DNA of 64,000 nt from Craterostigma plantagineum (GCA_027422505.1 JAPQWV010000005.1:8995501-9059500), one strand, 5' to 3'; counted from the first letter of the stretch, positions 1 to 12,000 are shown. Numbers and translations are program-made. The notes: generated by a model from the sequence alone, not told the origin.

Positions 1-280
1 AGTTTTAAGGTGGTTATATCGATCTTCCAAGTTTTTCCACAAGTCTTTCGGGTCTTTCACCGTTAAGTATTCAATCTTTAGACTTTCATGAATGTGGTGG
101 CGATTGGCGAAGAAAAATCATTGCCTTCGCCTTGTCCTGCTCGGATGTCGTATTGGTCGGTTTGATGGTATCACCCAGACCTTTCGCTTTCAAATGAATC
201 TCGGCATCTAGTGCCCAAGATAAATAATTTCGGCCAGTGATATCAAGTGCAACAAACTCAAGGCTCGCCAAATTCGTCAT
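1..280 (-). pseudogene. Copia gag N-terminus, frameshifted and cut by the window edge
   Basis: Read from the ATG at 280, the first residues match the gag N-terminus of plant Copia elements (UBN2/DUF4219 type), including GRNYLSWALDAEIHLKAKGL, a common pattern in this family. The frame closes at 86. The matching continuation (HESLKIEYLTVKDP then DLWKNLEDRY) is in another frame down to base 1, so a frameshift lies near 85-100. Gag packages element RNA in virus-like particles. The rest of the element lies outside the window; its likely 5' LTR is at 1053-1239 on the same strand. Confidence 0.8.
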
Positions 281-654
281 ATTACTATAAAATACAAAAG
301 CAAAATTTTAACAATGATAATATAACAAAATATTACATGCATAACTAATCTTCTTTAGTATCGTTGTCAGTATCTTCTTCAGTATCTTCTTTTGAAAAAA
401 TTCTTATGAAAAACATTGCCAACGTCAAAAGAAGTGCCCATGTAATAATAATACTCATAAGCAAATGTTCATCGATCAGATCGGACAACATCCTTCAAAA
501 TAAAATAATTAGTAATATTAACAAAACATTACAATTAATAATAATATTTTGGAAAATTTAGTAAAAATATTATCCACATAGTGGTAACGATCACCGTTAA
601 TAAAACGACATTATTCTATAAAAATTAATGTCATATAAAATAATATATCAGTTT

Positions 655-811
655 AACGAAATATAAATAAAAAATATGTTAATATATTTTCGTAAGTCAT
701 TAAAAATATCTTCACTTGCCCCGACGGGGATTCGAAATCTGGACCTCTCACCACTTTTAGTGACGATATTCCGCGAAACCACTCGCACTATGACGCTTTG
801 TTATACGGTTA

Positions 812-812
<1 letters not shown>
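655..812 (-). repeat. tRNA-derived SINE-like insert
   Basis: On the minus strand this stretch has a box A-like TAGTGCGAGTGG followed about 35 bases later by a box B-like TTTCGAATCCCC, the spacing expected of an RNA polymerase III promoter in a tRNA-derived SINE. It lies in the leader of the Copia element between LTR and gag and is bordered on one side by a TA microsatellite. No anticodon arm can be folded convincingly, so I do not call a tRNA gene. The 3' boundary and TSD were not found. Confidence 0.45.
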
Positions 813-843
<31 letters not shown>

Positions 844-1052
844 AACACAACACACACATTTATGTAGTATATATATAACTTATGTATGTAGGTATATGTA
901 TATGAACCAAAACACGTGTGCATATATAATATATATATATATTATGTAACATATATATGATAAACAATTTATATGTATATAAATAAATAATTTATACCTT
1001 CGGATTGTGTTCCTGATAGTCTTCAGATAGGTAGAGTCTCGTGCTGATAACG

Positions 1053-1239
1053 TGTTATATAATATTTTATTTAATGAAGCTTTATTATTACTATATAATA
1101 TGGAACAGAAATAGAATATCAAACGCACAAGAGAATTTTATTAATTTCTTTTCGCAGTATTACATTGAACGAAATTGCACCTATTTATAGATTGAAATAC
1201 AACTAACCCTATTAAATGCATTAAATACATCTGCTAACA
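1053..1239 (-). repeat. Probable Copia 5' LTR
   Basis: The 187-bp segment has TGTTA at one end and TAACA at the other. On the minus strand its inner edge is followed directly by CGTTATCAGCACGAG, a primer-binding-like sequence seen after many plant Copia LTRs. It stands about 770 bp before the gag ATG at 280, consistent with a 5' LTR on the minus strand. The partner LTR and TSD lie outside the window. Confidence 0.55.
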
Positions 1240-1263
1240 ACCAACTGTATTCATAATATTATT

Positions 1264-2090
1264 CAATTACCGATTTTTTTTCTCTTCGTTGTTGATTTGA
1301 TAATCGAAATACTGTTTTAATATTCGCATCGCATCAAGGAAATCGTCAACCATATGAGAAAGAGAAGATAAATCCTAATACAATCAACATACAGAAACAC
1401 CAAAGTGCAAGAATGAACAAAATATTAGAAACGTAGCAACAAATCGGCCAATACAAAGCTGAGAAGAACTCTCAGAATCTCGTAGGGAAAGACCTCACTC
1501 ACACCACCGAATTACTAATCAACTCACGACAGCAACGAAAAATATAGGAACACTTACATCGATTAATAGCATGAACCACAAATAGACGAGACTGATAAAT
1601 ATAAAACATCATTCAAGATGTATAATATTCATCGCAGAAAGCACCGTACCACAACACAATAAACGCACATAGATGAAGTACAGAACAAAACAGAGACACA
1701 GACATGAAGCGATCGAAACAAAGAGAAACACTGAGCAGCACAATTGGGCAGGGGAAGGCTGATGGGTGATGCCCACAATGCAAATAACCTTCGACTTAGT
1801 CTCCATTGGTAATATGAGGTGTGGAAGACCATAAAACCTCAATCAATTCCCCAAATTCGAATATTTAGGTTTAAAAAAGAATTACACCTTTCAAGCTTAG
1901 TGATATTGTGGTATGGAATCTTCTTCTCGTCACGGGATGCTCGCCGGTGGTTGAATTCGCCGGAAAATTGTCGCCGGTTTTCGTTCGTTGATTGCGTAGG
2001 ATGATGTTGGTTTTTTTTTTATATATTTTGAAACAGACGTGAGGTGAGGAGAGAGTTGTCGATGATGATTGTAGACAAATAATTGACAAG
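1264..2090 (-). other. Possible 5' end of an unidentified minus-strand gene, cut by Copia
   Basis: Read on the minus strand, this region is richer in CT and in CCGGCGA-type motifs than its surroundings, as plant 5' leaders often are. It ends in a short open segment from about 1352 that begins MVDDFLDAMRILKQYFDYQI and runs into GGTAATTG, a possible splice donor, just before the Copia LTR. I do not recognise the protein. It could be a first exon whose following intron received the Copia element, with later exons outside the window, or simply a decayed leader. No conserved domain is visible. Confidence 0.25.
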
Positions 2091-2247
2091 GCTAGTATAG
2101 GAAATAGAAATTTTTGTAAGGGATAATTTATTCATAAAATGAAAGTATTAGATAAAGTGAGGGGGTAGGCTGATTTAATTAACACCTTATTAGAGATATT
2201 AAAAGAGGTTATTAATTAAAGCTTACCTTTAAAAAATCCCTCCAACC

Positions 2248-2794
2248 TAGGGTTGCAAACGAATCGAACTTTTTTGGTTCGATTCGCGATTCGATTCGAA
2301 ATTTTAAGATTCGAATTCGAATATTTAGAATACGAATCCGAATAAGAATATCTTTTTTGATTCGAGAAATAAACGAATACGAATATGAAATCACAATATT
2401 CGATTCGAAAATTAATCGAATTATTCGATTCGAATAATATAACATAAAATATAGTATAATTAATATATATTCACATAAAATATATGATAACTCACTAAAA
2501 CATTTAAAAATAATATGTTATAATTCAATATATGTTTAAATATAATTTATCATAATTCAATATATATTTTAAATATAATATTGTTTATATTTTATTAAAT
2601 AAAAAATGAAAGATGACTTTGAATACAGATATTCGATATTCGATTCGAATATTCGAGAATATATTCGAATTCGAATAAGAATCGATTTTCTGATTCGATT
2701 AAATATTCGAGTATTCGTATTCGTATTCGATTGTCATCCGAATACGAATAGAATATTGCGGTATTCGACTCGATTCGATTCGTTTGCAACCCTA
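2248..2794. mobile_element. hAT-type MITE, copy 1
   Basis: The element starts TAGGGTTGCAAACGAATCGA and ends with the inverse, ...TTTGCAACCCTA. It is flanked by a perfect 8-bp TSD CTCCAACC (2240-2247 and 2795-2802). The TAGGG termini and 8-bp TSD are hallmarks of the hAT superfamily. Inside, both arms are rich in short palindromes of the TTCGAATATTCG kind, so the element could fold into a long hairpin. It has no transposase, so it is non-autonomous. Related copies lie at 13797-14292 and 47760-48750. Confidence 0.9.
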
Positions 2795-2802
2795 CTCCAA
2801 CC

Positions 2803-3484
2803 AAACACAAAATCAATTAAAGCTAACCCCCTAAACCCCCTTATTACCCCCAACCAAACGGACCCTTAGAGTATTTTCACCTAACCGGCTATGAGCTTGC
2901 GTCACACACTTTAGAGATGAGACTAATCTCCATAGGCTAGGTCAGCCTGTACTAAATTAACATGATACGATAATCAGTCCTTAACATATGTCTAGGTTGA
3001 GTCATGAATACGTCAAACTCAGTAACTCGATTATGATGGAATCGTAATTGACAAAATTACCAAATTGTCCTTCATTCCACATGTGGGTCAGCTTAATAAT
3101 TAATTAAATAGAAATACAACTCGAGGTTCGTATGTTCAGGTTTTTACTGCTTTTATTATATAAACTAAAAGAGTAGATAATTAAGAGAGTAGATAACGAC
3201 ATGAGAAAATTCTTGTTACCTCACTTCATCATCTCGTTCACTAGTACTTCTATTTATATAAATTTGAGATAGAGCCTTTGCATTCACTAGACAAAATCAT
3301 AAAATGAGATGATAGTGATAAATATTAATAAAGAAATGAGGTAAGGGGTGGAAAAGGAGATTATGAGATGACATTTAAATCATAATTGACATTTACTCAA
3401 ATATAATTCTCTTCTGAATGTTACACATCATATCATCACAATTCCAAAAGTTCAATCGTCGAATATGGAAAACACTCGGCATCA
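2803..3484. other. Spacer between MITE and Mutator-like element
   Basis: This is AT-rich sequence without a credible reading frame. The left part (2816-2870) is C-rich on the plus strand and resembles the CCAAACGGACCC ends of older MITEs, but no partner end was found. I see no gene here. Confidence 0.5.
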
Positions 3485-3739
3485 ATTTAAATAGAGTTAA
3501 TTTCGTTTCAGCCCCACATAAGCAATTTTCATTTGGATTCAGCCCCAATTGCTTTAAATTTCAGTTTAAAACACCCATCTCAAGTTTGCCTTAGAGTTAA
3601 AGACCCAAATGTGCTAAAAAGACCCATATGTCCTCATCTGTTGCGAAAATTTACAAAGAATGCCATCATCCCTCTCCTGCGAACCATCAGCCCCAATTGC
3701 CATATGTTGATTTATTACAACACCCAAATGCCTTGAAAT

Positions 3740-5110
3740 CTCCGAAATCTCCGACGTTATTGAGCGGAAAAGGTAAAATCGAGCTCAATTTCTCATGGGT
3801 TCTCGTAACCAAGGAAAATTTCGATGTTATGTTGGAATAATGCTTCAAACTCAAATCGAAAATTTTGGTACAAACACGAGCGAAATCTTAACGTTTGTGC
3901 TCGAATAATGTGGATTCACACCAATTCGGATGTAGGTCTTAGTAATCGACACGAAATTACAACGAATCTAGCCGCGACCTAAGATCCGAACATTTTCAAT
4001 TTCAGTAACAAATCACCTGATCTGGGTACCACTTTATGCTCGTTTGGAAACACTACAATAAAAAACTATACCAGATTCTTAACATTGGCGAATAAATGTT
4101 GCCTCACTAATAACAATCAGTTCAGTTAGCACGTCACTTTATCTAGGTACCACTTTTTACTATTTTGGAAACCCTACCCTAAAAACAATAACAGATTCCT
4201 AACATTAGGGAATAAAAGTTGCATCATTTATAACATATAACGAGAAGACAATAACGATATGTTTCTTATAATAACTACATGCAACTAGTACAAAATAGGG
4301 CGTCAAGAGGAAGATCAAAAATTCGTACGACACCCAAAACTCTCTGAAATCACACAAATCTTCAACGTTAGTAATAGGAAAAGCTAAAACCGATCTCAAT
4401 TTCTCATGGGTCCTCATAAACAAGGAGAATTTTCGATGTTAAGTTGGAATAATGCTTCAAACACAATTAAAAATTTTTGGTAAAAACGAGTGAAATCTCG
4501 ACTTTAATGCTCGAATAATGAGTTTCACAGCAATTCGGGTGTGGGTCTTCGTAATCGACATGAAATAACAACGAATTTTGCTACGAACTAATATCGAAAC
4601 GTTTTCAATTTAGTAACACATCACTTTATCTGGATATCATTTTCTGCAAGTTCCAGAACTTTACCTTCAAATATTGTAACAGATTACTAATAAATGGTAA
4701 CAAGTCTTGCCTCACGTATAACACATAATAAAAAACAATAACGGTTTGTTTCCTATAATAACTACATGCAACTAGTTCGGACTAAGGTGTCAAGAGAAAG
4801 ATCAAAATTCGTATACTAACCAAAACTTCCCGAAATTGAAGAAATCTTCAACATTAGTAATCAACAAAGGTGAAAAAGATTCAATTTTTCATGGGTCCTC
4901 ATAAACAAGGAAAATTGTCGATGTTATGTTGGAATAATGCTTCAAACCCAATTCAAAATTTTGGTAAAAAAACTAGTGAAATCTCGACTTTTATGCTCGA
5001 ATAATGTGGATTCACACCAATTCGGGTGTGGGTCTTACTAATCGACAATCGATGCTAGCATGGAATAACGACGAATTTTGAGGCGACCTAAGATCGAAAC
5101 ATTTTCAATT
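3740..5110. repeat. Repeat class A, ~487-bp period
   Basis: A block containing TTCTCATGGGTCCTCATAAA, GGAATAATGCTTCAAAC and CAATTCGGGTGTGGGTCTT recurs at about 3795, 4405 and 4890. The last two units are spaced about 487 bp apart (CAAGAGGAAGATCAAAA at 4303 against the same motif at 4790). The first unit lacks part of the spacer. Units differ by scattered substitutions and small indels, so the array is old. Confidence 0.75.
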
Positions 5111-5559
5111 TCTGTAACAGATCGTTCTACTTTATTGGCGACCTAAGATCGAATGTTGAGGTTATTAGTTTGATAATGGAATAACGAAGAATTTTGATGG
5201 GAAATATTGGAACGTCTGTCAATTAAAAAGCTGGTTGGTAACACTTCATTTACTCTGAATAACAATTCTTGCATTCTGGGTAACACATCACTAAGAACAT
5301 TCTAGAAGGTTCTAGATTGTCAGAGATATTAATAGTACAATAACTTAATATTACCACATTGCCTGCAAATAGTACCACATGTCTCATAAAAAATAATAAT
5401 ATAAACAAAGGTTATAACACATTTGTAGCTACAAGAACCACAAAATAGCTAATAAATACCACATTACTATTTCGATTAATTTCATTCATAAATTCATTTC
5501 CTTGGGATGTATAAGATTGACATTCATGAAAATAGATGATATGATGAAGCTAAATCACA

Positions 5560-6310
5560 AAATTTCATTAAAAGTCACATTTTGCGAATGTTGATATCAA
5601 TATGTGGAAGTTGAGATCAAAAGTCATGTAAACACATAGCTCTTCATTCACAAAATATACTAGTATCTCTTTTGATGATACATAACGTTATGAATTCCAT
5701 CACGTATTCAAAGTTCAACATTAAAGCACGAACAACATTTAATAGACCATAAACTCAACATTCGAAACCTCAAACTAAACAATCGAAGCAAAATGCATTT
5801 TTGAGCGTAATTAATGAAATGTTTTAGAATATTACCACATTACCTGCAAATAATACCAGATGCCTGATATAAAGAAACAATACCAACCAAATTTATGACA
5901 CATTGTTTGGTACAGATACCACATAATACGCTTTTCAGTATAACATCATTAATTAGACTTATTTGTTCGTAAATTCACTTTTTCTCGAATGTATAAGATT
6001 TATGTTCATGTAAGTATGTGATTTTACTAAGTTAACAAACTAAATTCCCTTAAAGACATGTTATGCGATGTTGATATCAGTATGTGAAAGTTGAGATCAA
6101 AAGTCATGTAAACACATAGCTCTTGTTTCACAAAATATACTAGTATCTCTTTTTGATGAGACATAACGTTATGAATTCAATCACAAACGTATTCAAAGTT
6201 CAACATTAAAGCACGAACAACATTTAATAGACCATAAACTCAAAATTCGAGACCTCAAGCCCTAAACAATCGAAGAAAATGGATTTGTGAGCGAAATTAA
6301 TGATATTAGT
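5560..6310. repeat. Repeat class B, ~480-bp period, two copies
   Basis: The motif TTGAGATCAAAAGTCATGTA begins at 5611 and again at 6091. It is followed both times by near-identical text through TAATAGACCATAAACTCAA and CAATCGAAG. The second copy starts about 480 bp after the first. No coding capacity is seen. Confidence 0.75.
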
Positions 6311-6549
6311 AGTGTGGTATGAAAAACCTATTATGCAATATCAATATCTACAATAGTGTTAGAAATTGGATTTGTATTGTTCTTTTATATCGAATATTTG
6401 GTATTATTGGCGAGTAATGTGGTAATATCCCTTGACAATATAGAACATTCCGGATAATGCAATTCCCGCCTAAATTATTGAGATCCCGCCTAAAGTGGAT
6501 AACACAAGTTACACAAAGAATAACAATTAATAACTTACTGGTACCACTT

Positions 6550-7760
6550 TCTTGTTTCAGAAAATTGGGCAAATCCGACGATTGTATAATTTCGGCAACC
6601 ATGAGCGACGAACAATAGAGCCAGTACTGTGCTTCAATGACTTTTCAGGATATGGGTCTCTCGAATTTGTACGAAATATCTTCAATTTCGATCGAATCGG
6701 GATTCGATTTTCACCGTGTTTTAATTATTTGCGTCAAAAGAATTCGAGAAATTTACCCGTAAAATCGAACATTCGAGACCTGAATAACATGATAACCATC
6801 TAGGACACACCCAACTTGGTTTGGTGCAGGTCGTGCAGATGGAAATAATATATACGATCGATTGTTTCGATCGAGTTTCCACTGTTACGGTGATACCAGA
6901 TATTTGGCAAAGGGTACCAAATCCAGCTTACTCGAACCTTTTAATCAGTATATACACCATACACTAGCTTACCAATACCAGTTAACTGTATTACGGTGAG
7001 GTGACTGATACCTGACAATCCATACCCCTTTCGAGAACAGTTGTTTAGGCAACAATCGGCGATTTTAAATTTCGGCAAACCATGAGCGACGAAGGATAGA
7101 GCCAGTACTGTGCTTCAGCGATTTGTTCAGGATATGGGTCTCTCGAATTTGTACAAAATATCTTCAATTTCGACCGAATCGGGATTTGATTTTCGCCGTG
7201 TTTTAATTCTTTGCGTCAAAAGAATTCAAAAATTTACCCGTAAAAGTCGAACATTCGAGATCTGAATAACATGATAAACCGTCTAGGACACACCCAACTT
7301 GGTTTGGTGCAGGACGTGCGTTCGTGCAGATGGAAATAATATATACGATCGATTGTTTCGATCGAATTTCCACTGTTGTAATGATACCAGATAATTGGCA
7401 TTCGATACCAAATCCAGCTTAAAGATACCTTTAAATCAGTATATATACCATATGCCAGCTCAAAAATACCAGTTAACTGTTTTCGGATAACAGATGCATG
7501 ACGATCCATACCACGTTTCGGGAACAGATGTTTAGCCAACAATACGACGATTTTAAGTTTCGGCAAACCACGAGCGACAAACAATAGAGCCAATACTGTG
7601 TTTCAAAGATTTGTTTAGGTTATGGGTCTCTCGAATTTGTACAAAATATCTTCAATTTCGACTGAATCGTGATTCAATTTCATCGTGTTTTTATTATTTG
7701 CGTCTAAAGAGTTCGAAAAATATACCCGTAAAATCGAACATTTCGAGACCTGAATATCCA
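6550..7760. repeat. Repeat class C, ~485-bp period, three copies
   Basis: The motif TTCGGCAA(A)CCATGAGCGAC is centred near 6600, 7081 and 7569, giving periods of about 481 and 488 bp. Each unit continues with ATATGGGTCTCTCGAATTTG, TTTACCCGTAAAA and ACATTCGAGA. The first two also share GACACACCCAACTTGGTTTG and a GATCGATTGTTTCGATCGA palindrome. The third unit is truncated. Confidence 0.8.
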
Positions 7761-8063
7761 AATAAACCTTCGTGGATAGATCGCGTTTTGTTTCCGAGGA
7801 TCGTTCGAAAGATCTGCGAGTTTGTTTTTATCATCAAAAGAATATTTTATTACTTATTAATATGGTAACGTGGTAACAAAAAACTGGTTCTGGATACCAC
7901 TTATTATAAACTTTGTAGGGGTATTTTGGTCAGATCAAATATTTGGTCCTTTTCTCTAAACTTAAAAGATATTGGGTCCTTAAAACCGAAATTTCTACTG
8001 ACAGGGGCTGATCATGTTTTAAAACTTAAAGAGGGTCTGATTCATAAAAGCCCCATTTAAATA

Positions 8064-9075
8064 AGGCGACCAGTGAAGTAGGAATATTATATAGACTTGG
8101 AGGTAGTGGAAAATCCAATATTTTATTAGATGATCTCGTGCTTAATATATATTACAATTAAAAAGATATTCCCAATAATCACAACTTCCGAGATATGCAC
8201 GTGAATCGAAGATACAGAAACGAAATATCTAATATATATATAAAGTCTCTAAGTAGCTCATGGAAGAGATAAGATGTGCCCATCCGTCACCTTCTAGCTT
8301 TCTGTAAATATAAAGCAATAACAATTATTGGGCAAATAAAATATTAAAATATGATTAGCCTTGAGTTATTTTCAGTCCGCTTCGAGCTTTGTTTGATCTC
8401 TCGTGCCAAACTATTTATTACATCCGTTGCTGTCACGATCCCAACACCGCTGAGTGAAAATATCTACTAAAAAGTGAACCTTTACGATAGTTGAGTGAGC
8501 TTTATAACCCATACAAGGCAGTGGCAAAAGTTAATTTATACGTCTACTACAGTTCAAATCTTAGCTTTAACTGTGTCCGTTCTTCAAGCAAAGGTACGCC
8601 TTTTAATCCATTTCTGGGTTAGCAGACATGTATGCGTGGCTTCTTTTAATTGATTGAGTTGATTCGCTCTGTTCCCTTTTCGTTTTATGAATCTTTATTC
8701 TGAAATCCCTTTGAATTGAAGCGCATTTTTATCTGGATTGATTCTTTCGAAGATTTAGACTTCGTTTTGGACCTTTTCGTCGCTTTGAGCGGCGAGGAAA
8801 CCGTGGGTTAGGCTTTTTGCTCAATCTCTATTTCGTAGTGTTTGGAATTTTTGGGTCTTCTTAGTCAAAATTCCAAATCTTATATTCGATCTTCATGTTA
8901 GATTAGATGCCAAATTCTGTGAGTTACTTGCTGGGTGTGAAGTGATAGTAGGCTTCAGTAGCATGAGATGCAAAACTGAAGAAGAAGAAAAAAAAAAAAG
9001 GAATTGTTTTCGACAATCGGGTTTTTTGCTAAGTTGTAAGAAATCCCAACATTGATCAGCACCCTTCCAATACAG
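8064..9075 (+). promoter_or_regulatory. DPE2 upstream region with probable 5' leader
   Basis: No gene is visible between the Mutator-like TSD and the DPE2 start codon. The stretch holds a TATA-like TATATATATAAAG near 8235 and a CT-rich leader. AAAG/GTACGCC near 8593 could be the donor of a leader intron ending near TTGTAAG at 9038, a layout common in plant genes. The transcription start cannot be fixed from sequence. Confidence 0.35.
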
Positions 9076-12000
9076 ATGGTGAACTTAGGGTTGTTCTCTG
9101 CAAGCAAGGCATCGAGTTCAGTGATTTTGAGTTTTAGAATACCTTATTACACTCATTGGGGACAGAACATTCTTGTCTGTGGCTCTGAGCCTATTCTTGG
9201 CTCATGGAACGTTAAGAAAGGCCTTCTATTGAAGCCATCTCATCAAGGGGACGAACTGATATGGTCTGGTAATTTGACTGTGCCCACTTCGTTTAGCTGT
9301 GAGTACAGTTATTATGTGGTGGATGATGATAAGAACGTGTTGAGATGGGAAACTGGGAAAAAGAGAGAACTTACGCTGCCTAACGGCGTAGGAAAAGGGC
9401 ATTTGATTGAGCTTCGTGATCTTTGGCAGGTTATACCACTTTCCTCTATCTGAATTGTTGAGTTTTCTTCAGTCGTAAAGGTGTTTAATGACGTTTCGTT
9501 GTAACTTATATGCAGATTGGTTCTGATGATCTTCCTTTCAGAAGTGCGTTTAAGAATGTCATATTTCGAAACACTCAGAATATGGCAGTCGAAAGGCAAC
9601 TCTATGCAGATCAAAATCGTTCAGATCAAGGAGGTGCAGTTTTTATTTCTTTTAAAGTTTGATATGAAAAGATTGACTTTATTATCTCTAGAAGAAATTC
9701 GTTGGCACTAAAACTGGCGATGAACAGATTCGGTGGTAGTACAGTTCAGAATTTGCTGCCCAAATATCAAAGGAGACACATCGGTATGAGCTTAATTCCT
9801 TTTACTAGACACATTCAGCAATCACCTTATCGAAATTCGTTTCGTTTAATTTCATTTCATGAATACTTTGTAGATTTACGTCATTGGTAGCTCCCAGAGA
9901 TTGGGTAAATGGAAGCTTGAGGAAGGACTTAAACTCAGTTACGCGGGCGAATCAGTTTGGGTAGCTGAATCTCTTATGCAAAAGGATGATTTCCCACTAT
10001 CATATCCTTTAAACAAGACACCGAATAGAAAGATTCTGCGTTTGAGTCTTCTGTGAATTTCTACATATAACTCCATTTTTTTCACTCTCCTTAACAACAG
10101 TTTACGTACAGATACTGCAAATACGATAGTGCAAAAAACATTGGCGTAGAAACTGGTGGAAATCGTGAGCTTTCAGTTGATTTTTCATTTAATCGCCCCA
10201 ATTACATTGTTCTCTCGGACGGTTTAATGCGAGTAAGCTGCGTATATCATCTGTTCAAAAAACTGTTCTTTTCACTCTTAAGTTTCTGAACTTGGATCAA
10301 ATTCCAATTTTATTTTTTTTTACCTTTTTAAATGTCAGGAAATGCCTTGGAGAGGTGCTGGCGTAGCAATTCCTATGTTCTCTGTAAGATCAGAGTCTGA
10401 TTTGGGAGTTGGGGAGTTTCTTGATTTGAAACTGCTCGTCGATTGGGCAGTTCGGTCGGGTTTTCACTTGGTTCAGCTTTTGCCCATCAACGACACGTCG
10501 GTAAACGGAATGTGGTGGGATTCATATCCCTATAGGTAAATATTTTGAATAATAATAAGAGCCGCGCTTCATATATTTTTCAGTTTAAACTTATTATCAC
10601 ATTACGTGTCATTACCATCCAATGTTTCTTGTTCTTGTCTTGCAGCTCTCTCTCAGTATTTGCACTGCATCCATTGTACCTAAGAGTTCAAGCTCTTTCG
10701 GATAAACTTTCCGAAGATACGATAGTGAGTTTTTTACTTTGACGTGCGTATTTTTATGTCTTTAGAGAGTTTTCATTACCTTTTCCTTCTGCAGAAAGAG
10801 ATAGACGATGCAAGAATAAAGCTGGATCAGAAGGTAATATTAATAAGATGAATGAAGAGCTAATGAGTTTATTTATGCTGAAGAGAATAAAACTGAGCTA
10901 TATCTGTGTCTTGTTATTACAGGCCGTAGATTATGAGGCTACCATGGCTGCCAAACTTTCGATTGCGAAGAAGATTTATTCTCAGGAGAAAGAAATTATA
11001 TTTACTTCAGATGCATTCCAAAAATTCTTTTCTGAGAATGAGGTCTTTCAGATATATATTAGTTACACCATGAATTTGGTTATAACGGTTTTATAAAATC
11101 TCTTACTGTTATATCTTTTTCTTTTTATGTCTATAGGAATGGTTAAAACCCTACTCTGCCTTCTGTTTCCTCAGAGACTTCTTCGAAACTTCTGACCACA
11201 GTCAATGGGGTCGATTCTCGCAATTTTCTGAAGAAAAAGGTTTTACCTCAAATCTTTCATCTTTAACTGACAACGTAATTCCCTCTTTCTAACATCTGTT
11301 TCTATGGATTTTTCTCAGCTTGGGAAACTTGTCTCGAAAGACAGCTCTCACTACGATACGATTCGCTTCCATTACTACATACAGTTCCACTTGCACAAAC
11401 AAGTGCGTTAGTTTGTAACAGAAACCTATCTTTTCGTATCTCTTTTATCCCCCGATTTTGGTCATTTTTTTGATAAATCTCTTTAATCTATGACAAACAG
11501 CTGTCTGAAGCTTCCGAATATGCAAGAACCAATGGAGTCGTGTTAAAAGGCGATCTTCCAATAGGAGTCGACCGTAACAGCGTAGACACTTGGGTTTACC
11601 CTAACCTCTTTCGCATGAACACTTCGACGGGGGCCCCGCCAGACTATTTCGACAAAAATGGACAGAATTGGGGTTTTCCAACCTATAATTGGGAAGAAAT
11701 GTCGAAGGATAACTATCGATGGTGGCGTGCTCGTTTAACTCAGGTTAAAACACATCGGACTACTTAACTATTTCGAATTCTTTAACACTTTTTTTTTTAA
11801 ATGGTGGGCCATATGATCTTGTTTTACAGATGGCAAAGTATTTTACGGCTTATAGGATCGACCATATATTAGGTTTCTTTAGAATTTGGGAGCTTCCCGA
11901 CCATTCTATGACGGGACTTTGTGGAAAATTCAGACCGTCGATACCTTTAAGCCAGGTGTGTTCTTAATGTACCTAATGTGCCTTTTGCCTTTCTTATTTT

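Larger units (their letters stand above)
3494..8054. mobile_element. Mutator-like non-autonomous element built of ~485-bp repeats
   Basis: The 4,561-bp segment is bounded by an identical 9-bp TSD ATTTAAATA (3485-3493 and 8055-8063), the length typical of Mutator-like elements. The left end GAGTTAATTTCGTTTCAGCC and the right end read inward on the other strand (GGGGCTTTTATGAATCAGAC) form a degenerate terminal inverted repeat; both lead into CAGCCCC-type motifs. There is no MURA transposase or any recognisable domain; the longest frame is 119 codons and looks accidental. The interior holds three repeat classes, each arrayed two or three times at about 480-490 bp. It could also be an unrelated satellite-like block with chance flanks, but the terminal motif plus TSD favours a transposon. 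Confidence 0.7.

Noticed and set aside
720..800. tRNA gene
   Set aside because: Box A and box B resemblance exists, but no acceptor or anticodon stem pairs and the 3' end is wrong; better read as a SINE-like remnant.
7234..7593. 119-codon minus-strand frame in the Mutator-like element as a gene
   Set aside because: It lies across repeat class C, is not conserved as a frame in the sister units, and shows no domain.
11275..11318. GTAATT at 11275 as the DPE2 exon 10 donor, which would keep the frame
   Set aside because: It implies a 44-base intron, below the size plants splice efficiently, and adds a dozen residues foreign to the family.
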